Assembly (NCBI GenBank): GCA_963792895.1
Contig: CAWBYA010000001.1
Span: 62,001-126,000 of the forward strand
Reading direction: 5' to 3'
From: UBA6912 sp963792895
GTDB lineage: Bacteria; Actinomycetota; Acidimicrobiia; Spongiisociales; UBA5794
Length of the DNA: 64,000 bases
Shown here: one piece after another, positions 33,974-43,614 of the stretch
Layout: each line of letters starts with the position of its first letter
Position numbering within the stretch: position 1 is the stretch's first letter
The notes under the pieces: generated by a model
Databases searched by the model: none
What the model was told of the DNA's origin: nothing
Seen by the model: only the letters and a program-made list of their open reading frames with translations
Translations under genes and position numbers: made by a program

Positions 33974-36163
33974 TCAGGTGGTCTGCGGGATGAGACGGTA
34001 TGCGTCGAAGACGCCGTCGACCTGCCGGAGGTCAGAGATCACACGGTCGATCATCTTCGGGTCCGAAAGCTCCACTTCGAAGCGGAACACCGCAACGCGG
34101 TCGCTCCCGGTCGCTGACGAGGAGGCGGTGATGTTGGCACCGAGCTCCGACAAGACGATGGTCACGTCACGGAGGAGTTTCGGCCGATCGAGCGCCTCGA
34201 CCTGGATCCACACGAAGAACGACCCGTTCTGCTCGGGAGCCCACGCAACGTCGATCATCCGCTCGGCTCTGTCCCCCAACGCCCCGATGTTGGCGCAATC
34301 GGCGCGATGCACCGAAACGCCGCGACCGATGGTGATGAACCCGACGATGTCGTCGCCGGGAACAGGAGCACAGCACCTGGCGATGCGTACCAGGAGGTCG
34401 TCCATCCCCTCGATGAGTATGCCGCCACGAGACGGCTCGGGCGTGCGGCGCTTCGGAGTGGTCGGAGGCTGCAGCAGGTCGTTGTCGTCGTCTGCGGCCT
34501 CCAACCGCTCGATGCGGCGGACCACCGTGAGGGGGCTGACATGCCCGTCGCCGATGGCGACGTACATGGCCGTCACATCGCCGAACCCCAACTCTGTGGC
34601 GACGTCGGTGAGCAGCGGATCGCGCCCGGCGGCATGAATGGGGCGGCCCTCGCGGCGCAACGCCTTGACGACTGCGTCTCTGCCATCGGCCAGCGCTGCC
34701 TCGCGCCGCTCCTGCGTGAACCAGCGCCGGATCTTGGCTGCGGCACGGCTCGACTTGACGAACTCGAGCCAATCCCGGGACGGGTGTGCGTCCTGGGCCC
34801 GCGAGGTGAGAATCTCCACGATGTCGCCTGACTCCAGCTTGGTCTGGAGCGGGACCAGCCTCCCGTTGACCTTGGCGCCCACACACCGGTGACCGACATC
34901 CGTGTGGATGCGGTAGGCGAAGTCAACCGGCGTTGCCCCCCGAGGCAGCGTCAGCACGTCGCCCTTCGGCGTGAGGGCAAACACCTCGTCCTGGTACAAA
35001 TCGAGCTTCAGGCGATCGAGAAACTCCTGGGGATCTGTCGTCTCTTCTTGGAGGAAGCGCAGATCGGCGACGAACGGCAGATCGCCGCCGCCCCCACCCT
35101 CCTTGTACCGCCAGTGGGCGGCGATACCGTACTCAGCTCGCTCATGCATCTCGTGGGTGCGAATCTGCACCTCCAACGGCTTCCCGTCTGGGCCAACCAC
35201 CGTGGTGTGCAACGACTGGTACAGGTTGAACTTCGGCATGGCGATGTAGTCCTTGAACCGCCCGTGGATAGGCGGCCACAGTGTGTGGACGAGGCCGAGG
35301 GCGCCGTAGCAGTCCCTCACGTCGTCGACGAGGACCCGGATACCTATGAGATCGTGGATCTGGTCGAATGCGAGGCCACTCGACACCATCTTTCGGTAGA
35401 TCGAATAGAGATGCTTCGGCCGGCCCGTGATGTCGGCGGTCACACCCGACTCGGCGAGCAGGTCGGCCAGTTGAACGATCACCTTCTCGATCTGGGATTC
35501 GCGTTCAGGAGCGCGACGCGCCACCAGCTCTTCGAGCTCCGCCTTTCGCTTCGGATACAGCTCACCGAAGCAACGTTCTTCCATCTCGTGCTTGATCTCC
35601 TGGACACCGAGACGATGCGCCAGCGGGGCATAGACCTCGATGGTCTCCTCGGCGATGCGCCTGCGCTTCTCCTCAGGCAGAGGGGCGAGGGTGCGGATGT
35701 TGTGGAGGCGGTCGGCGAGCTTGATGAGCAGCACGCGAATGTCCTTGGCGACGGCGATGGCCATCTTGCGGATCGTTGCCGCCTGGGCCTCTTCACGACT
35801 GGAGAACTCGATACGGTCCAGCTTGGTGACACCATCGATCAACTCGGCGACCTCTGCCCCGAACTCGCCCGCGATCTCCTCGATGGTCACCTCGGTGTCC
35901 TCGACGGTGTCGTGGAGCAACGCGGCTGCCAGCGTGGCCGCATCCATGCCGTATCCCGCGAGGATCTCGGTCACGATGAGTGGATGCGTGATATACGGCT
36001 CGCCCGATTGGCGCGATTGGCCGGTGTGGAGAGCGGCGGCCCGTCGGTATGCCCGCTCGATCAGCGTCGCGTCCGCATCCGGGTAGTGGCGGGAGAACGT
36101 CTCGACGACAGCGCCGAACAGCGCCTCAGGAGACGCCGCAGGGCCCTCGTCAGCCGGTGCCAT
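33974..36163 (-). CDS. relA: Bifunctional (p)ppGpp synthetase/hydrolase (Rel)
   Basis: Makes and degrades the stringent-response alarmone. About 729 residues: HD hydrolase domain with YITHPLIV and LLHDTVEDTEVT (intact HD, so hydrolysis is likely), synthetase domain with IGIRVLVDDVRDCYGALG and YQSLHTTVVGPDG, TGS domain (LTPKGDVLTLPRGATPVDFA), a zinc-finger/helical region (CCAPVPGDDIVG) and C-terminal ACT domain. The junction with apt reads GTGATG: ATG at 36163 overlaps the apt stop by one base, GTG at 36166 by four. Confidence 0.97.
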   Translation of the reverse strand: MAPADEGPAASPEALFGAVVETFSRHYPDADATLIERAYRRAAALHTGQSRQSGEPYITHPLIVTEILAGYGMDAATLAAALLHDTVEDTEVTIEEIAGEFGAEVAELIDGVTKLDRIEFSSREEAQAATIRKMAIAVAKDIRVLLIKLADRLHNIRTLAPLPEEKRRRIAEETIEVYAPLAHRLGVQEIKHEMEERCFGELYPKRKAELEELVARRAPERESQIEKVIVQLADLLAESGVTADITGRPKHLYSIYRKMVSSGLAFDQIHDLIGIRVLVDDVRDCYGALGLVHTLWPPIHGRFKDYIAMPKFNLYQSLHTTVVGPDGKPLEVQIRTHEMHERAEYGIAAHWRYKEGGGGGDLPFVADLRFLQEETTDPQEFLDRLKLDLYQDEVFALTPKGDVLTLPRGATPVDFAYRIHTDVGHRCVGAKVNGRLVPLQTKLESGDIVEILTSRAQDAHPSRDWLEFVKSSRAAAKIRRWFTQERREAALADGRDAVVKALRREGRPIHAAGRDPLLTDVATELGFGDVTAMYVAIGDGHVSPLTVVRRIERLEAADDDNDLLQPPTTPKRRTPEPSRGGILIEGMDDLLVRIARCCAPVPGDDIVGFITIGRGVSVHRADCANIGALGDRAERMIDVAWAPEQNGSFFVWIQVEALDRPKLLRDVTIVLSELGANITASSSATGSDRVAVFRFEVELSDPKMIDRVISDLRQVDGVFDAYRLIPQTT

Positions 36164-36681
36164 CACGCACCACTGAATGCACCGGCACCCCGTCGATCCG
36201 ACGATCTGCCGTGCAGGAAGTCCAACTCGAGCAGCACTGTGAGCCCGACAACCTCGGCGCCGAGGTGGCGGAGAAGCTCGATCGTCGCAGCTGCGGTGCC
36301 GCCGGTGGCCAGCACGTCGTCGACGATCAGGACCCGCTCGCCTGGGGCGGCAGCGTCGGCATGGATCTGGAGCGCGTCGGTGCCGTACTCGAGGTCGTAC
36401 TCCTGTTCGATCACCTGTCGCGGCAGCTTCCCGGGTTTGCGAACGGGGACGAAACCGGCACCGAGCCGTGCCGCAATCGGCGAAGCGAACATGAATCCGC
36501 GTGCCTCGATCCCTGCCACTTTGCTCACGCCTTGGCTCCGGAACGGGGCGAGCATCGCTTCAACGGCCATGTGGAACGCACCATGGTCGGCCAAGACCGG
36601 TGTGATGTCCTTGAACACGATTCCCGGCGTCGGGAAATCGGCCACGTCCCGAATGAGCGCACGAATCGCCGCTTCCGTCAT
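36163..36681 (-). CDS. apt: Adenine phosphoribosyltransferase
   Basis: Salvages adenine to AMP. The 172 residues have DFPTPGIVFKDITPVLAD, GIEARGFMFASPIAARLGAG, VPVRKPGKLP and the PRPP-binding VLIVDDVLATGGTAAAT. The gene order secD-secF-apt-rel is shared with many Gram-positive bacteria. ATG at 36681 has no strong ribosome binding site visible. Confidence 0.96.
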   Translation of the reverse strand: MTEAAIRALIRDVADFPTPGIVFKDITPVLADHGAFHMAVEAMLAPFRSQGVSKVAGIEARGFMFASPIAARLGAGFVPVRKPGKLPRQVIEQEYDLEYGTDALQIHADAAAPGERVLIVDDVLATGGTAAATIELLRHLGAEVVGLTVLLELDFLHGRSSDRRGAGAFSGA

Positions 36682-36735
36682 CGTGGCAGCTTACTCATGA
36701 GTCGAGAGCTGCTGGATTCACCTGCTCCGCACGTG

Positions 36736-37794
36736 TCAGCGCCGCTTTTTGCGCTGTCGCGGCGGTCTCGGGACTGCGCCGGCGTCGATGGACTCGGCCG
36801 CCACCTCCGGAGCGGTGCTCCCACCGACAGTGGCGACGTCGAGACCGGTCCGGCGGGCAACCCGGCGCTGCATCCGCTGCCACTCCGGCTCCTGTTCCTT
36901 CCACACCGTGAGGAGCGGCGTGGCAACGAAGATGGACGAATACGTGCCCGCGGCGATGCCGATGAACAGTGCGAGGGCGAACTCCCGCAACGTCGCCGCG
37001 CCAAGGATGTACGAGCCGACGAACAGCAGGCTCCCGACCGGCAGCAGTGACGTGAGCGAGGTGTTGACCGATCGCATGAGTACCTGATTCGTCGACAGGT
37101 TGGCGATCTCGGTGAACGTGTGCTTCGTCGCCAGGTCGTGGACGTTCTCAGTGATCTTGTCGAACACGACGACGGTGTCGTAGAGCGAATACCCCAAGAT
37201 GGTGAGGATGGCGATCACGGTCGCCGGAGTGACCTCGAAACGGGCAAGCGAGTAGATGCCGGCCGTGATGATGAGGTCGTGAAACAGCGCAGCGAGGGCG
37301 GCACCGGCCATCTTCCACTCGAACCGCCACGAGATGAAGAGCGACACCACGAGAAGGAAGATGATCAGCGCCTCGATGGCACGACGAGTGATCTCCCCGC
37401 CGAAGGTGGGGCCGACGGCGTCGAGATTCACCTCGTCGGTGGCGACCCCGGCGGTTGCTGCGACAGTCTCGACCAGTTGGTCCTGACCCTCGTTGTCGAG
37501 GGCCCCGGTGGAGATGAGCACCCGGTCTTGGTTGTCCCCGGTGAGCTGGACGCGGGCGCCGCCCTGGCCGATCGCGGTCAGAGCGTCGCGGTAGTCGGCA
37601 ACTGTCGCCCCAGATGCGTTGCCCGTGTCGGCGAGCGTGCCCCCGGTGAAATCGATGCTCCCCTTGATCTGGAAGATGGCCAGCGACAGGATCGAGACGA
37701 TGAGGAGGGCACCCGAGATCAGGAAATAGGTCTTGCGGTGCTGAACGAAGTCATAGGTCGTCTCGCCGCGGTACAGCCGGTTCAATACGCTCAT
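36736..37794 (-). CDS. secF: Protein translocase subunit SecF
   Basis: Works with SecD to drive preprotein export using the proton motive force. The 352 residues have the first transmembrane segment followed by the SIDFTGGT motif, a periplasmic-type domain, then five transmembrane segments with GYSLYDTVVVFDKITEN and a basic C terminus (RPPRQRKKRR). ATG at 37794 overlaps the secD stop (ATGA). Confidence 0.97.
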   Translation of the reverse strand: MSVLNRLYRGETTYDFVQHRKTYFLISGALLIVSILSLAIFQIKGSIDFTGGTLADTGNASGATVADYRDALTAIGQGGARVQLTGDNQDRVLISTGALDNEGQDQLVETVAATAGVATDEVNLDAVGPTFGGEITRRAIEALIIFLLVVSLFISWRFEWKMAGAALAALFHDLIITAGIYSLARFEVTPATVIAILTILGYSLYDTVVVFDKITENVHDLATKHTFTEIANLSTNQVLMRSVNTSLTSLLPVGSLLFVGSYILGAATLREFALALFIGIAAGTYSSIFVATPLLTVWKEQEPEWQRMQRRVARRTGLDVATVGGSTAPEVAAESIDAGAVPRPPRQRKKRR

Positions 37795-39356
37795 GCCGCT
37801 GCCTCCGCCGGTTTGAGTCCGCCGCCCATCGCCCCTTCGACGGTGAGTCTGCCGCCGCGTGCCAGCGGTCCCCGCACCAACAGCATGGCCGCAGGCCTGG
37901 TGAAGTAGTACGCAACGAACACGTCGATCACGGTGGCCAAGCCGAGGGTGAGGGCGAATCCCTTCACCGGGCCGATTGCCAGCACGTAGAGAAGCACCGA
38001 CCCGGCAAGGGTGACCGTATCGGCCGTCAGGATCGTACGAAATGCCTTCTTGAATCCGGTGTCGACGGCACCGCGTAAGGCGCGACCCCTGCGGAACTCC
38101 TCTTTGGTGCGTTCGAAGAACACGATGTAGGAGTCTGCGGTGATGCCGACGGACACGATGATGCCCGTCACGCCTGCAAGGGTGAGCGTCACCCCCTGAA
38201 GCTCGCTCAACATGCTGATGATCACCATCAACAGCGAGCCGAACACGGTCAATCCGACGACGGCGACCAAGCCCAGTGCCCGGTAGTACATCACCAGGGC
38301 GAGGGCAACGAGCATCAAGCCCCCGATGCCGGCAACGAGCCCTGCCCGCAGCGAATCGGAGCCGAGGGTGGCCGACACCGACTCGACGCGTTCGCGCTCG
38401 AACACGGTGGGGAGGGCACCGTAGCGCAGAATGGTGGCCAAGTCCTCGGCCTCGGCTTGCGGCTCGTCTGATTGACCAATCGTGATGAAGACCTGCCCGG
38501 GGTCGAGCCCCTCGCCGGGGGCGACCTCGGCCGCGATCTGGGGGGCCGATACCACCTCACCGTCGACGACGATCGCCATCTGGCGCCTCGGGTCGCTGAT
38601 CGGGAACAGGGAGAGCTCTGCGGTGGCGTTGCGGAACTTCTCACCGCCGTCTGACGTGAACGCAGGATCGACAACGAAACCCGACCCGCCGCTGAACCCG
38701 GAGTTGAAGCCCGCCTCAGCCCCTGTGATGTCGGCGCCCGTCAGAAACGCAGGCCCCACCTTGTAGACGAGACCGTCTTGTCCCTGCAGGTACGACGTCT
38801 GGTCGGCCGCATCCACGATGGTGAGTCCGGTGTCAGCGTCGATGTTCGGCGGCGGAGGTGCGGGCGCTGCCGTCGTGGTGGTCGTCGTGGTGGTCGTCGT
38901 CTCGTCTGGAGCCGTCGTCGTGGTTTCCCCGGCGGCAACGGTCGTGCTGGTGAGGTCCACCGGGAGCTGCAGCGTTCCGTCACTGAACGCTGGGCTGACG
39001 ACGCCGGCAGCCAGAACCGGTCGGAAGCTCAATTCGCCCGTCGTGCCCACCGCCTGCAATGCGCGTTCGCGGTTCGACACGCCCGGCAACTGGACGAGAA
39101 TGCTCCGAGCGCCCTGGACCGAGATCTCCGGCTCCTGGACGGACCCAAGCGTTGCGATGCGATCGCGCATGATCTCGACTGCCTTGTCGAGGACCTGGGC
39201 GTCCGTGCCTTCGGGAGCCGTGAGCACCACGGAGAACCCACCCTGGAGGTCGAGGCCGAGTTTTGGCGTCCAGCCTGCGGCAAGCGAGGCGGCGAGAGAG
39301 CCCCACGCAAGAACCAGCGTCAGCACGAGCGTGATCCACAGGCGGCGACGGTTCAC
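37791..39356 (-). CDS. secD: Protein translocase subunit SecD with threonine/proline-rich insert
   Basis: Large RND-type subunit of the SecDF accessory complex. 521 residues: N-terminal transmembrane helix, LGLDLQGG (34-41), periplasmic P1 domain, then six-helix membrane domain with GVTGIIVSVGITADSYIVFF (conserved Asp). The P1 region carries a low-complexity stretch of Thr and Pro (about residues 137-170, DNA about 38847-38950) that looks like a flexible extracytoplasmic linker and is not part of the E. coli fold; actinobacterial SecD proteins often have such inserts. 4 nt gap to yajC. Confidence 0.96.
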   Translation of the reverse strand: MNRRRLWITLVLTLVLAWGSLAASLAAGWTPKLGLDLQGGFSVVLTAPEGTDAQVLDKAVEIMRDRIATLGSVQEPEISVQGARSILVQLPGVSNRERALQAVGTTGELSFRPVLAAGVVSPAFSDGTLQLPVDLTSTTVAAGETTTTAPDETTTTTTTTTTAAPAPPPPNIDADTGLTIVDAADQTSYLQGQDGLVYKVGPAFLTGADITGAEAGFNSGFSGGSGFVVDPAFTSDGGEKFRNATAELSLFPISDPRRQMAIVVDGEVVSAPQIAAEVAPGEGLDPGQVFITIGQSDEPQAEAEDLATILRYGALPTVFERERVESVSATLGSDSLRAGLVAGIGGLMLVALALVMYYRALGLVAVVGLTVFGSLLMVIISMLSELQGVTLTLAGVTGIIVSVGITADSYIVFFERTKEEFRRGRALRGAVDTGFKKAFRTILTADTVTLAGSVLLYVLAIGPVKGFALTLGLATVIDVFVAYYFTRPAAMLLVRGPLARGGRLTVEGAMGGGLKPAEAAA

Positions 39357-39360
39357 GTTG

Positions 39361-39717
39361 CTACTCCTGGACGTTGAGGCGTTCGGCTACGGCGCGCTTG
39401 ACGACCCGAAGTGTGGTGCCCTGGCCGACGTCGAGCACCACCTCGTCGTCGTCCATCGACTTCACCACACCGTAGATGCCGCCGATGGTCCTGACCTCGT
39501 CGCCGACATTCACCCCTTTGCGCATCGTCTCGACGGCCTTCATGCGCCTGCGCTGCGGCATGATGAGCATGAAGTAGAACAGGCCGCCGATGATGACGAG
39601 CGGGAGCAGAAAGCCGACGATCGACCCGCCGGTCGGTTCGGTCGCATCTGTTGCGTCCGTGAACGCAAGCAGCCAAGTCGTAGCCAGGTTGAGCACGGGA
39701 GCCTCCAGTGCGGACAT
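39361..39717 (-). CDS. yajC: Preprotein translocase subunit YajC
   Basis: Small accessory subunit of SecDF. The 118 residues have one transmembrane helix (IVGFLLPLVIIGGLFYFMLI, about 33-52), the family motif MPQRRRMKAVETM, then a beta-rich cytoplasmic part VGDEVRTIGGIYGVVKSM. The N terminus before the helix is longer than in E. coli; ATG at 39717 is used. Heads the yajC-secD-secF unit. Confidence 0.93.
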   Translation of the reverse strand: MSALEAPVLNLATTWLLAFTDATDATEPTGGSIVGFLLPLVIIGGLFYFMLIMPQRRRMKAVETMRKGVNVGDEVRTIGGIYGVVKSMDDDEVVLDVGQGTTLRVVKRAVAERLNVQE

Positions 39718-39782
39718 GAAACCGACGCGGTCAGACCGCGTCGAGCGAGCGCCAGGTTAGTGGTGGTTGGGAACGGCTGCGC

Positions 39783-40907
39783 TCATCCCCCCGTCGCAGC
39801 GGAAAGTGGGCGCCGCCGGTCGAGGCGTTGTGCACGCAGTTGGCTGAACGACCCCGCCCCAATCGCATCGCGCATCGATGCGATGAGATCGAGCGTGTAG
39901 CGCAGGTTGTGCAGGCTCAGCAGGCGGAGTCCGAGCAGTTCCTTCGTCGCGAACAGGTGTCGGAGATAGCCGCGGGTGTACCGACGACACGTGACGCATG
40001 GGCAGTCGGGATCGATGGGATCCGCCGAGCTGATCCACTCTGCCCGCTTGATGGAGAAGTCCCCATCGGGATGGAGGACCTTGCCGTGACGAGCCAGCCT
40101 CGTTGGGATGACGCAGTCGAACAGATCACACCCTCTGGCAACCGCATCCAGCAGACCCTCCGTGTCGCCGAGCCCCATCACATAGCGGGGTGCGTCGTCG
40201 GGAAGCACGCTGGTGACGACGTCGATCGCGGTGTTTCTCTCACCGGGATCCTCACCGACTGCGAGGCCGCCGATCCCGTAACCCGGAAAGCCGAGCGCTG
40301 CGGTCTCCTCCGCCGACCGTCGCCGCAACTCGGGGTCGACGCCTCCTTGGACGATGCCGAAGAGCGCCCGATCGTCGCGACGCTTCGCGGCGAGGGCACG
40401 CGCCCCCCACCGCAGCGTCCGCTCCATGGCGGCGGTCACCACCGCACGCGGGGAAGGCAGACCCACGAGGACGTCGAGCATCATGGCGATATCGGAGCCC
40501 AGCGACTCTTGCACTGCGACGGCGCCCTCGGGCGTGAGTGCCACGGGCGACCCGTCGTAGGAAGACCGGAAGCGCACCCCCTCCTCATCGACATCCGGGT
40601 CGAGCGAGAACACCTGGAAGCCGCCGGAGTCGGTGAGGATCGGTCGCTGCCATGCCATGAAGCCGTGAATCTCCCCCAGGCCGGCAACGACCTCCGCTCC
40701 GGGCCGCAGCATCAAGTGATAGGTGTTGGCGAGAACGATGTCTGCGCCGAGCGATTCCAGGTCTTCGGCACCCACGCCGCGGACCGTGCCTCTGGTGCCC
40801 ACAGCCATGAAGGCTGGCGTGGGCACGTCACCGTGCGGTGTGTGGAGCGTGCCGCTGCGCGCCGGGCCGTCGCTCGCCCCGGCCTCCCACCAGACGGGGG
40901 CCGTCAC
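39783..40907 (-). CDS. tgt: tRNA-guanine transglycosylase
   Basis: Exchanges guanine-34 for preQ1 in tRNAs with GUN anticodons. The 374 residues have the catalytic region MAVGTRGTVRGV, NTYHLMLRPG, ILTDSGGFQVFSL, GIVQGG, and the second Asp in FDCVIPTR, plus the zinc site C-x-C-x2-C in CPCVTCRRYTRGYLRH with the later His. GTG at 40907 overlaps the queA stop (GTGA). Queuosine genes are missing from the corresponding place in mycobacteria but here keep the tgt-yajC-secDF order found in many bacteria. Confidence 0.96.
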   Translation of the reverse strand: MTAPVWWEAGASDGPARSGTLHTPHGDVPTPAFMAVGTRGTVRGVGAEDLESLGADIVLANTYHLMLRPGAEVVAGLGEIHGFMAWQRPILTDSGGFQVFSLDPDVDEEGVRFRSSYDGSPVALTPEGAVAVQESLGSDIAMMLDVLVGLPSPRAVVTAAMERTLRWGARALAAKRRDDRALFGIVQGGVDPELRRRSAEETAALGFPGYGIGGLAVGEDPGERNTAIDVVTSVLPDDAPRYVMGLGDTEGLLDAVARGCDLFDCVIPTRLARHGKVLHPDGDFSIKRAEWISSADPIDPDCPCVTCRRYTRGYLRHLFATKELLGLRLLSLHNLRYTLDLIASMRDAIGAGSFSQLRAQRLDRRRPLSAATGG

Positions 40908-41927
40908 GGTTGCGCCATGTCGTCGATGAACATTGCGTCGCCGAACGACAGAAATCGGTAGCCCCGTTGGAGGGCAACCTCATAGACGTTGCGCCACTGC
41001 GGGCCCAGCGCGGCAGCAACCAGGGCGACGAGCGTGGTGCGTGGTGCGTGGAAGTTCGTGACAAGCGCATCGACCACCGTGAAGGCGTAACCGGGAACGA
41101 TGAACAGGTCACTCACGCCGTCGCCGGGAGCCGGCGCATCGGTTCCGCGTGCGGCCGTCTCGAGGGCACGGACGACCGTGGTGCCGACGGCCACGACTCG
41201 TCCACCGCCGGCCTTGGTGGTGACGATCGCATGGGCGCTCTCCTCGGGAACGGTGTACCGCTCTCGGTGGATCTCGTGCTGGGCAACGTCCTCGCTCGAC
41301 ATGGGACGGAAGGTGTCGAGACCGATCTCGAGCTCCACCTCCGTGATGGCGACACCCCTCTCGCCGAGGGCATCGAGCACGCCGCCGCGTGAAATGCAGT
41401 GCGGCAGTAGGTGCGGCCGCCGATCCCACGGTTTTGGCGAAGATGGTCTGGTACCGCTCCGGGCTGTCCAGACGTCCCGAGAAGTACGGCGGAAGCGGGA
41501 TCTCGCCGGCGGCAGGGAGAACGTCCTCGACGTCGCCGTCCTTCGTGAGGAGACTCACCGTGATGATCCCGTCGCGCGGGGCGGTCACCACCTCTCCCCG
41601 AATCACACCGAAGTCGAGCTTCGTGCCGGGCCGCAGGCGGCGGGCGGGCCGCACCAGTGCCTCCCAATGTACGTCGTCCACCCGGCGCAACAGCAATGCC
41701 TCCAGCGATCCCCCGGTTTCCACCTTGCGCCCTCGCAAACGGGCCGCTCGCACACGGGTGCGGTTCACCACCAGGAGGTCGCCCGGCTCCAAGAGTGCGG
41801 GAAGATCGAAGAAGCGGTCGTCCGCCAGCGTCGACACCGAGAGGAGACGTGCAGTGTCGCGGGGCTCGACCGCTTCCTGAGCGATCGCAGCCTGCGGCAA
41901 GACGTAATCGAAGTCGGCAACACGCAC
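40904..41927 (-). pseudogene. queA: QueA (tRNA ribosyltransferase-isomerase) split by a frameshift
   Basis: Transfers ribosyl from S-adenosylmethionine to preQ1-tRNA. The N-terminal part in one frame runs from GTG 41927 (VRVADFDYVLPQ) through NRTRVRAARLRG to TAALHFT; the C-terminal part in another frame continues from about 41383 with GVLDALGERGVAITEVELEI and GLDTFRP to the stop at 40904. The join lies at 41381-41390 in the run CGCGGCGGCG; one extra base, or two missing, would explain it. Together the two parts make a full-length protein of about 340 residues. The rest is well conserved, so either a recent mutation or a sequencing/assembly error; no slippery signal is visible. Confidence 0.85.
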
Positions 41928-41986
41928 CGGCTGAAGGGTACCGAGGCACACCGGCCCTGGACACGTCCATCAACCGGCGTCGGAGC

Positions 41987-43027
41987 TCAGTCGTCGATCA
42001 GCCGGCCTTGTCCGTCTTGTGCACCGGGCTCAGGAGGCGTCAACCCGAGGTGGGTGTAGGCCCGAGGGGTCGCAATTCGCCCGCGTGGCGTGCGCTGGAG
42101 GAACCCTTCGACAAGCAGGAACGGTTCGTAGGCATCTTCAACGGTTTCGGGCTCTTCGCCGACGGCGATGGCGAGAGTGGACAACCCGACGGGACCGCCG
42201 CCGAACTTGTGGATCACGGCATCGAGGATGAACCGATCGACCTTGTCGAGGCCTTTGTGATCGACCTCGAACACCTCGAGGGCAGCGTCCGCAGTCGGGA
42301 CGTCGATCGTGCCGTCCGACCGTACGGCGGCGAAGTCCCGGACACGGCGCAGGAGCCGGTTCGCGATACGCGGCGTGCCCCGGCTGCGGCGGGCAATCAC
42401 GGCTGCGCCGTCGGCCGAGATCACCACATCGAGAATGGACGCCGATCGAGTGGCGATCCGGGCGAGATCCTCCGGGAGGTAGTAGTCGAGTCTTGCGACG
42501 TAGCCGAAGCGGTCGCGGAGCGGCGGCGCTACGCGTCCGACCCTGGTCGTCGCACCGACGAGTGTGAAGTGCGGGAGCTCGAGACGAATGGAGCGAGCGG
42601 CAGGGCCTTTCCCGACGATGATGTCGAGCTCGAAGTCCTCCATCGCCGGGTAGAGCACCTCCTCGACCTGTCGCGGCAGCCGGTGGATCTCGTCGATGAA
42701 CAACACGTCGCCGCCGTCGAGGTTGGTGAGGACTGCAGCGAGGTCTCCGGGTCGTTCGAGGGCCGGCCCTGAGGTGGCTCGGAAAGCGGAGCCCATCTCG
42801 TTGGCGACGATGCCGGCGAGGGATGTCTTGCCGAGCCCTGGAGGCCCAGAGAAGAGCACGTGGTCGACCGGCTCGCCGCGGCCTCGTGCCGCTTCGATGA
42901 GAATCGCAAGCCGCTCCTTGAGACTCCCCTGGCCGATGAAGTCCTCCATGCGGCGAGGGCGCAGCCCGGCCTCGATGACTTCCTCCTCAGGAAGCGGCTC
43001 ACCCGTGAGAAGCCCTTCGTCGCGCAT
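41987..43027 (-). CDS. ruvB: Holliday junction branch migration helicase RuvB
   Basis: AAA+ motor of the RuvAB complex. The 346 residues have LRPRRMEDFIGQ, Walker A SGPPGLGKTSLAGIVANEMG (about 56-75), Walker B LFIDEIHRLPRQVEE, sensor VGATTRVGRVAPPLRDRFG and the C-terminal winged helix (LQRTPRGRIATPRAYTHLG). ATG at 43027 shares one base with the ruvA stop (TGATG). Confidence 0.98.
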   Translation of the reverse strand: MRDEGLLTGEPLPEEEVIEAGLRPRRMEDFIGQGSLKERLAILIEAARGRGEPVDHVLFSGPPGLGKTSLAGIVANEMGSAFRATSGPALERPGDLAAVLTNLDGGDVLFIDEIHRLPRQVEEVLYPAMEDFELDIIVGKGPAARSIRLELPHFTLVGATTRVGRVAPPLRDRFGYVARLDYYLPEDLARIATRSASILDVVISADGAAVIARRSRGTPRIANRLLRRVRDFAAVRSDGTIDVPTADAALEVFEVDHKGLDKVDRFILDAVIHKFGGGPVGLSTLAIAVGEEPETVEDAYEPFLLVEGFLQRTPRGRIATPRAYTHLGLTPPEPGAQDGQGRLIDD

Positions 43028-43614
43028 CAGGATGCCTCGTGATTGCGGCGGCCCAGCTCCTGAAGGGCCATGCGCAGCATGTCGGCCACGGCGAGATCCG
43101 CTGGGACGTCGCGCAGCGCAGCACGAATCTCGGCCGCCTGGTAGCCGAGGCCTTCCAGAGCGTCGCGCACCTCGGCGACGACGCTGCCGCCGCTCGGCAA
43201 CTCGGCGTCGGGAAGGTCGAGCTTGGGCCGCAGCTCGAGCATGAGCTTCTGCGCCGACCGCTTCCCGATGCCAGGAACCATGGTCAGAGCATCGGCATCT
43301 TCGGTGACGACGGCGATGCGCAGCTCATCCACCGACAAGGTGCCGAGAATCGCCAGCGCCACCCTTGGGCCCACGCCTGAGACGCCGAGCAGCAGGCGAA
43401 ACAGGTTGCGCTGATCTTCTGCGGGGAATCCGTAGAGCGCCATCACGTCTTCTCGTACATGGAGGTGGGTGTGCAAGACGGCTTCCTCGCCGACGCCGGG
43501 GAGTTCGACGAGGCCGCGAGGCGTTACGGCGACCTCGTACCCGACCCCGCCGACATCGAGCACGACCCGATCGGCGTGTTTCGCCGCCAGCAGACCCCGC
43601 AACCTGCCGATCAT
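43027..43614 (-). CDS. ruvA: Holliday junction branch migration protein RuvA
   Basis: Tetrameric junction-binding protein. The 195 residues begin MIGRLRGLLAAKHADRVVLD (OB fold), followed by two helix-hairpin-helix motifs (LLGVSGVGPRVALAIL; TMVPGIGKRSAQKLMLEL) and the C-terminal RuvB-binding domain (EVRDALEGLGYQAAEIRAAL). ATG 43614 overlaps the ruvC stop (ATGA). Confidence 0.97.
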   Translation of the reverse strand: MIGRLRGLLAAKHADRVVLDVGGVGYEVAVTPRGLVELPGVGEEAVLHTHLHVREDVMALYGFPAEDQRNLFRLLLGVSGVGPRVALAILGTLSVDELRIAVVTEDADALTMVPGIGKRSAQKLMLELRPKLDLPDAELPSGGSVVAEVRDALEGLGYQAAEIRAALRDVPADLAVADMLRMALQELGRRNHEAS

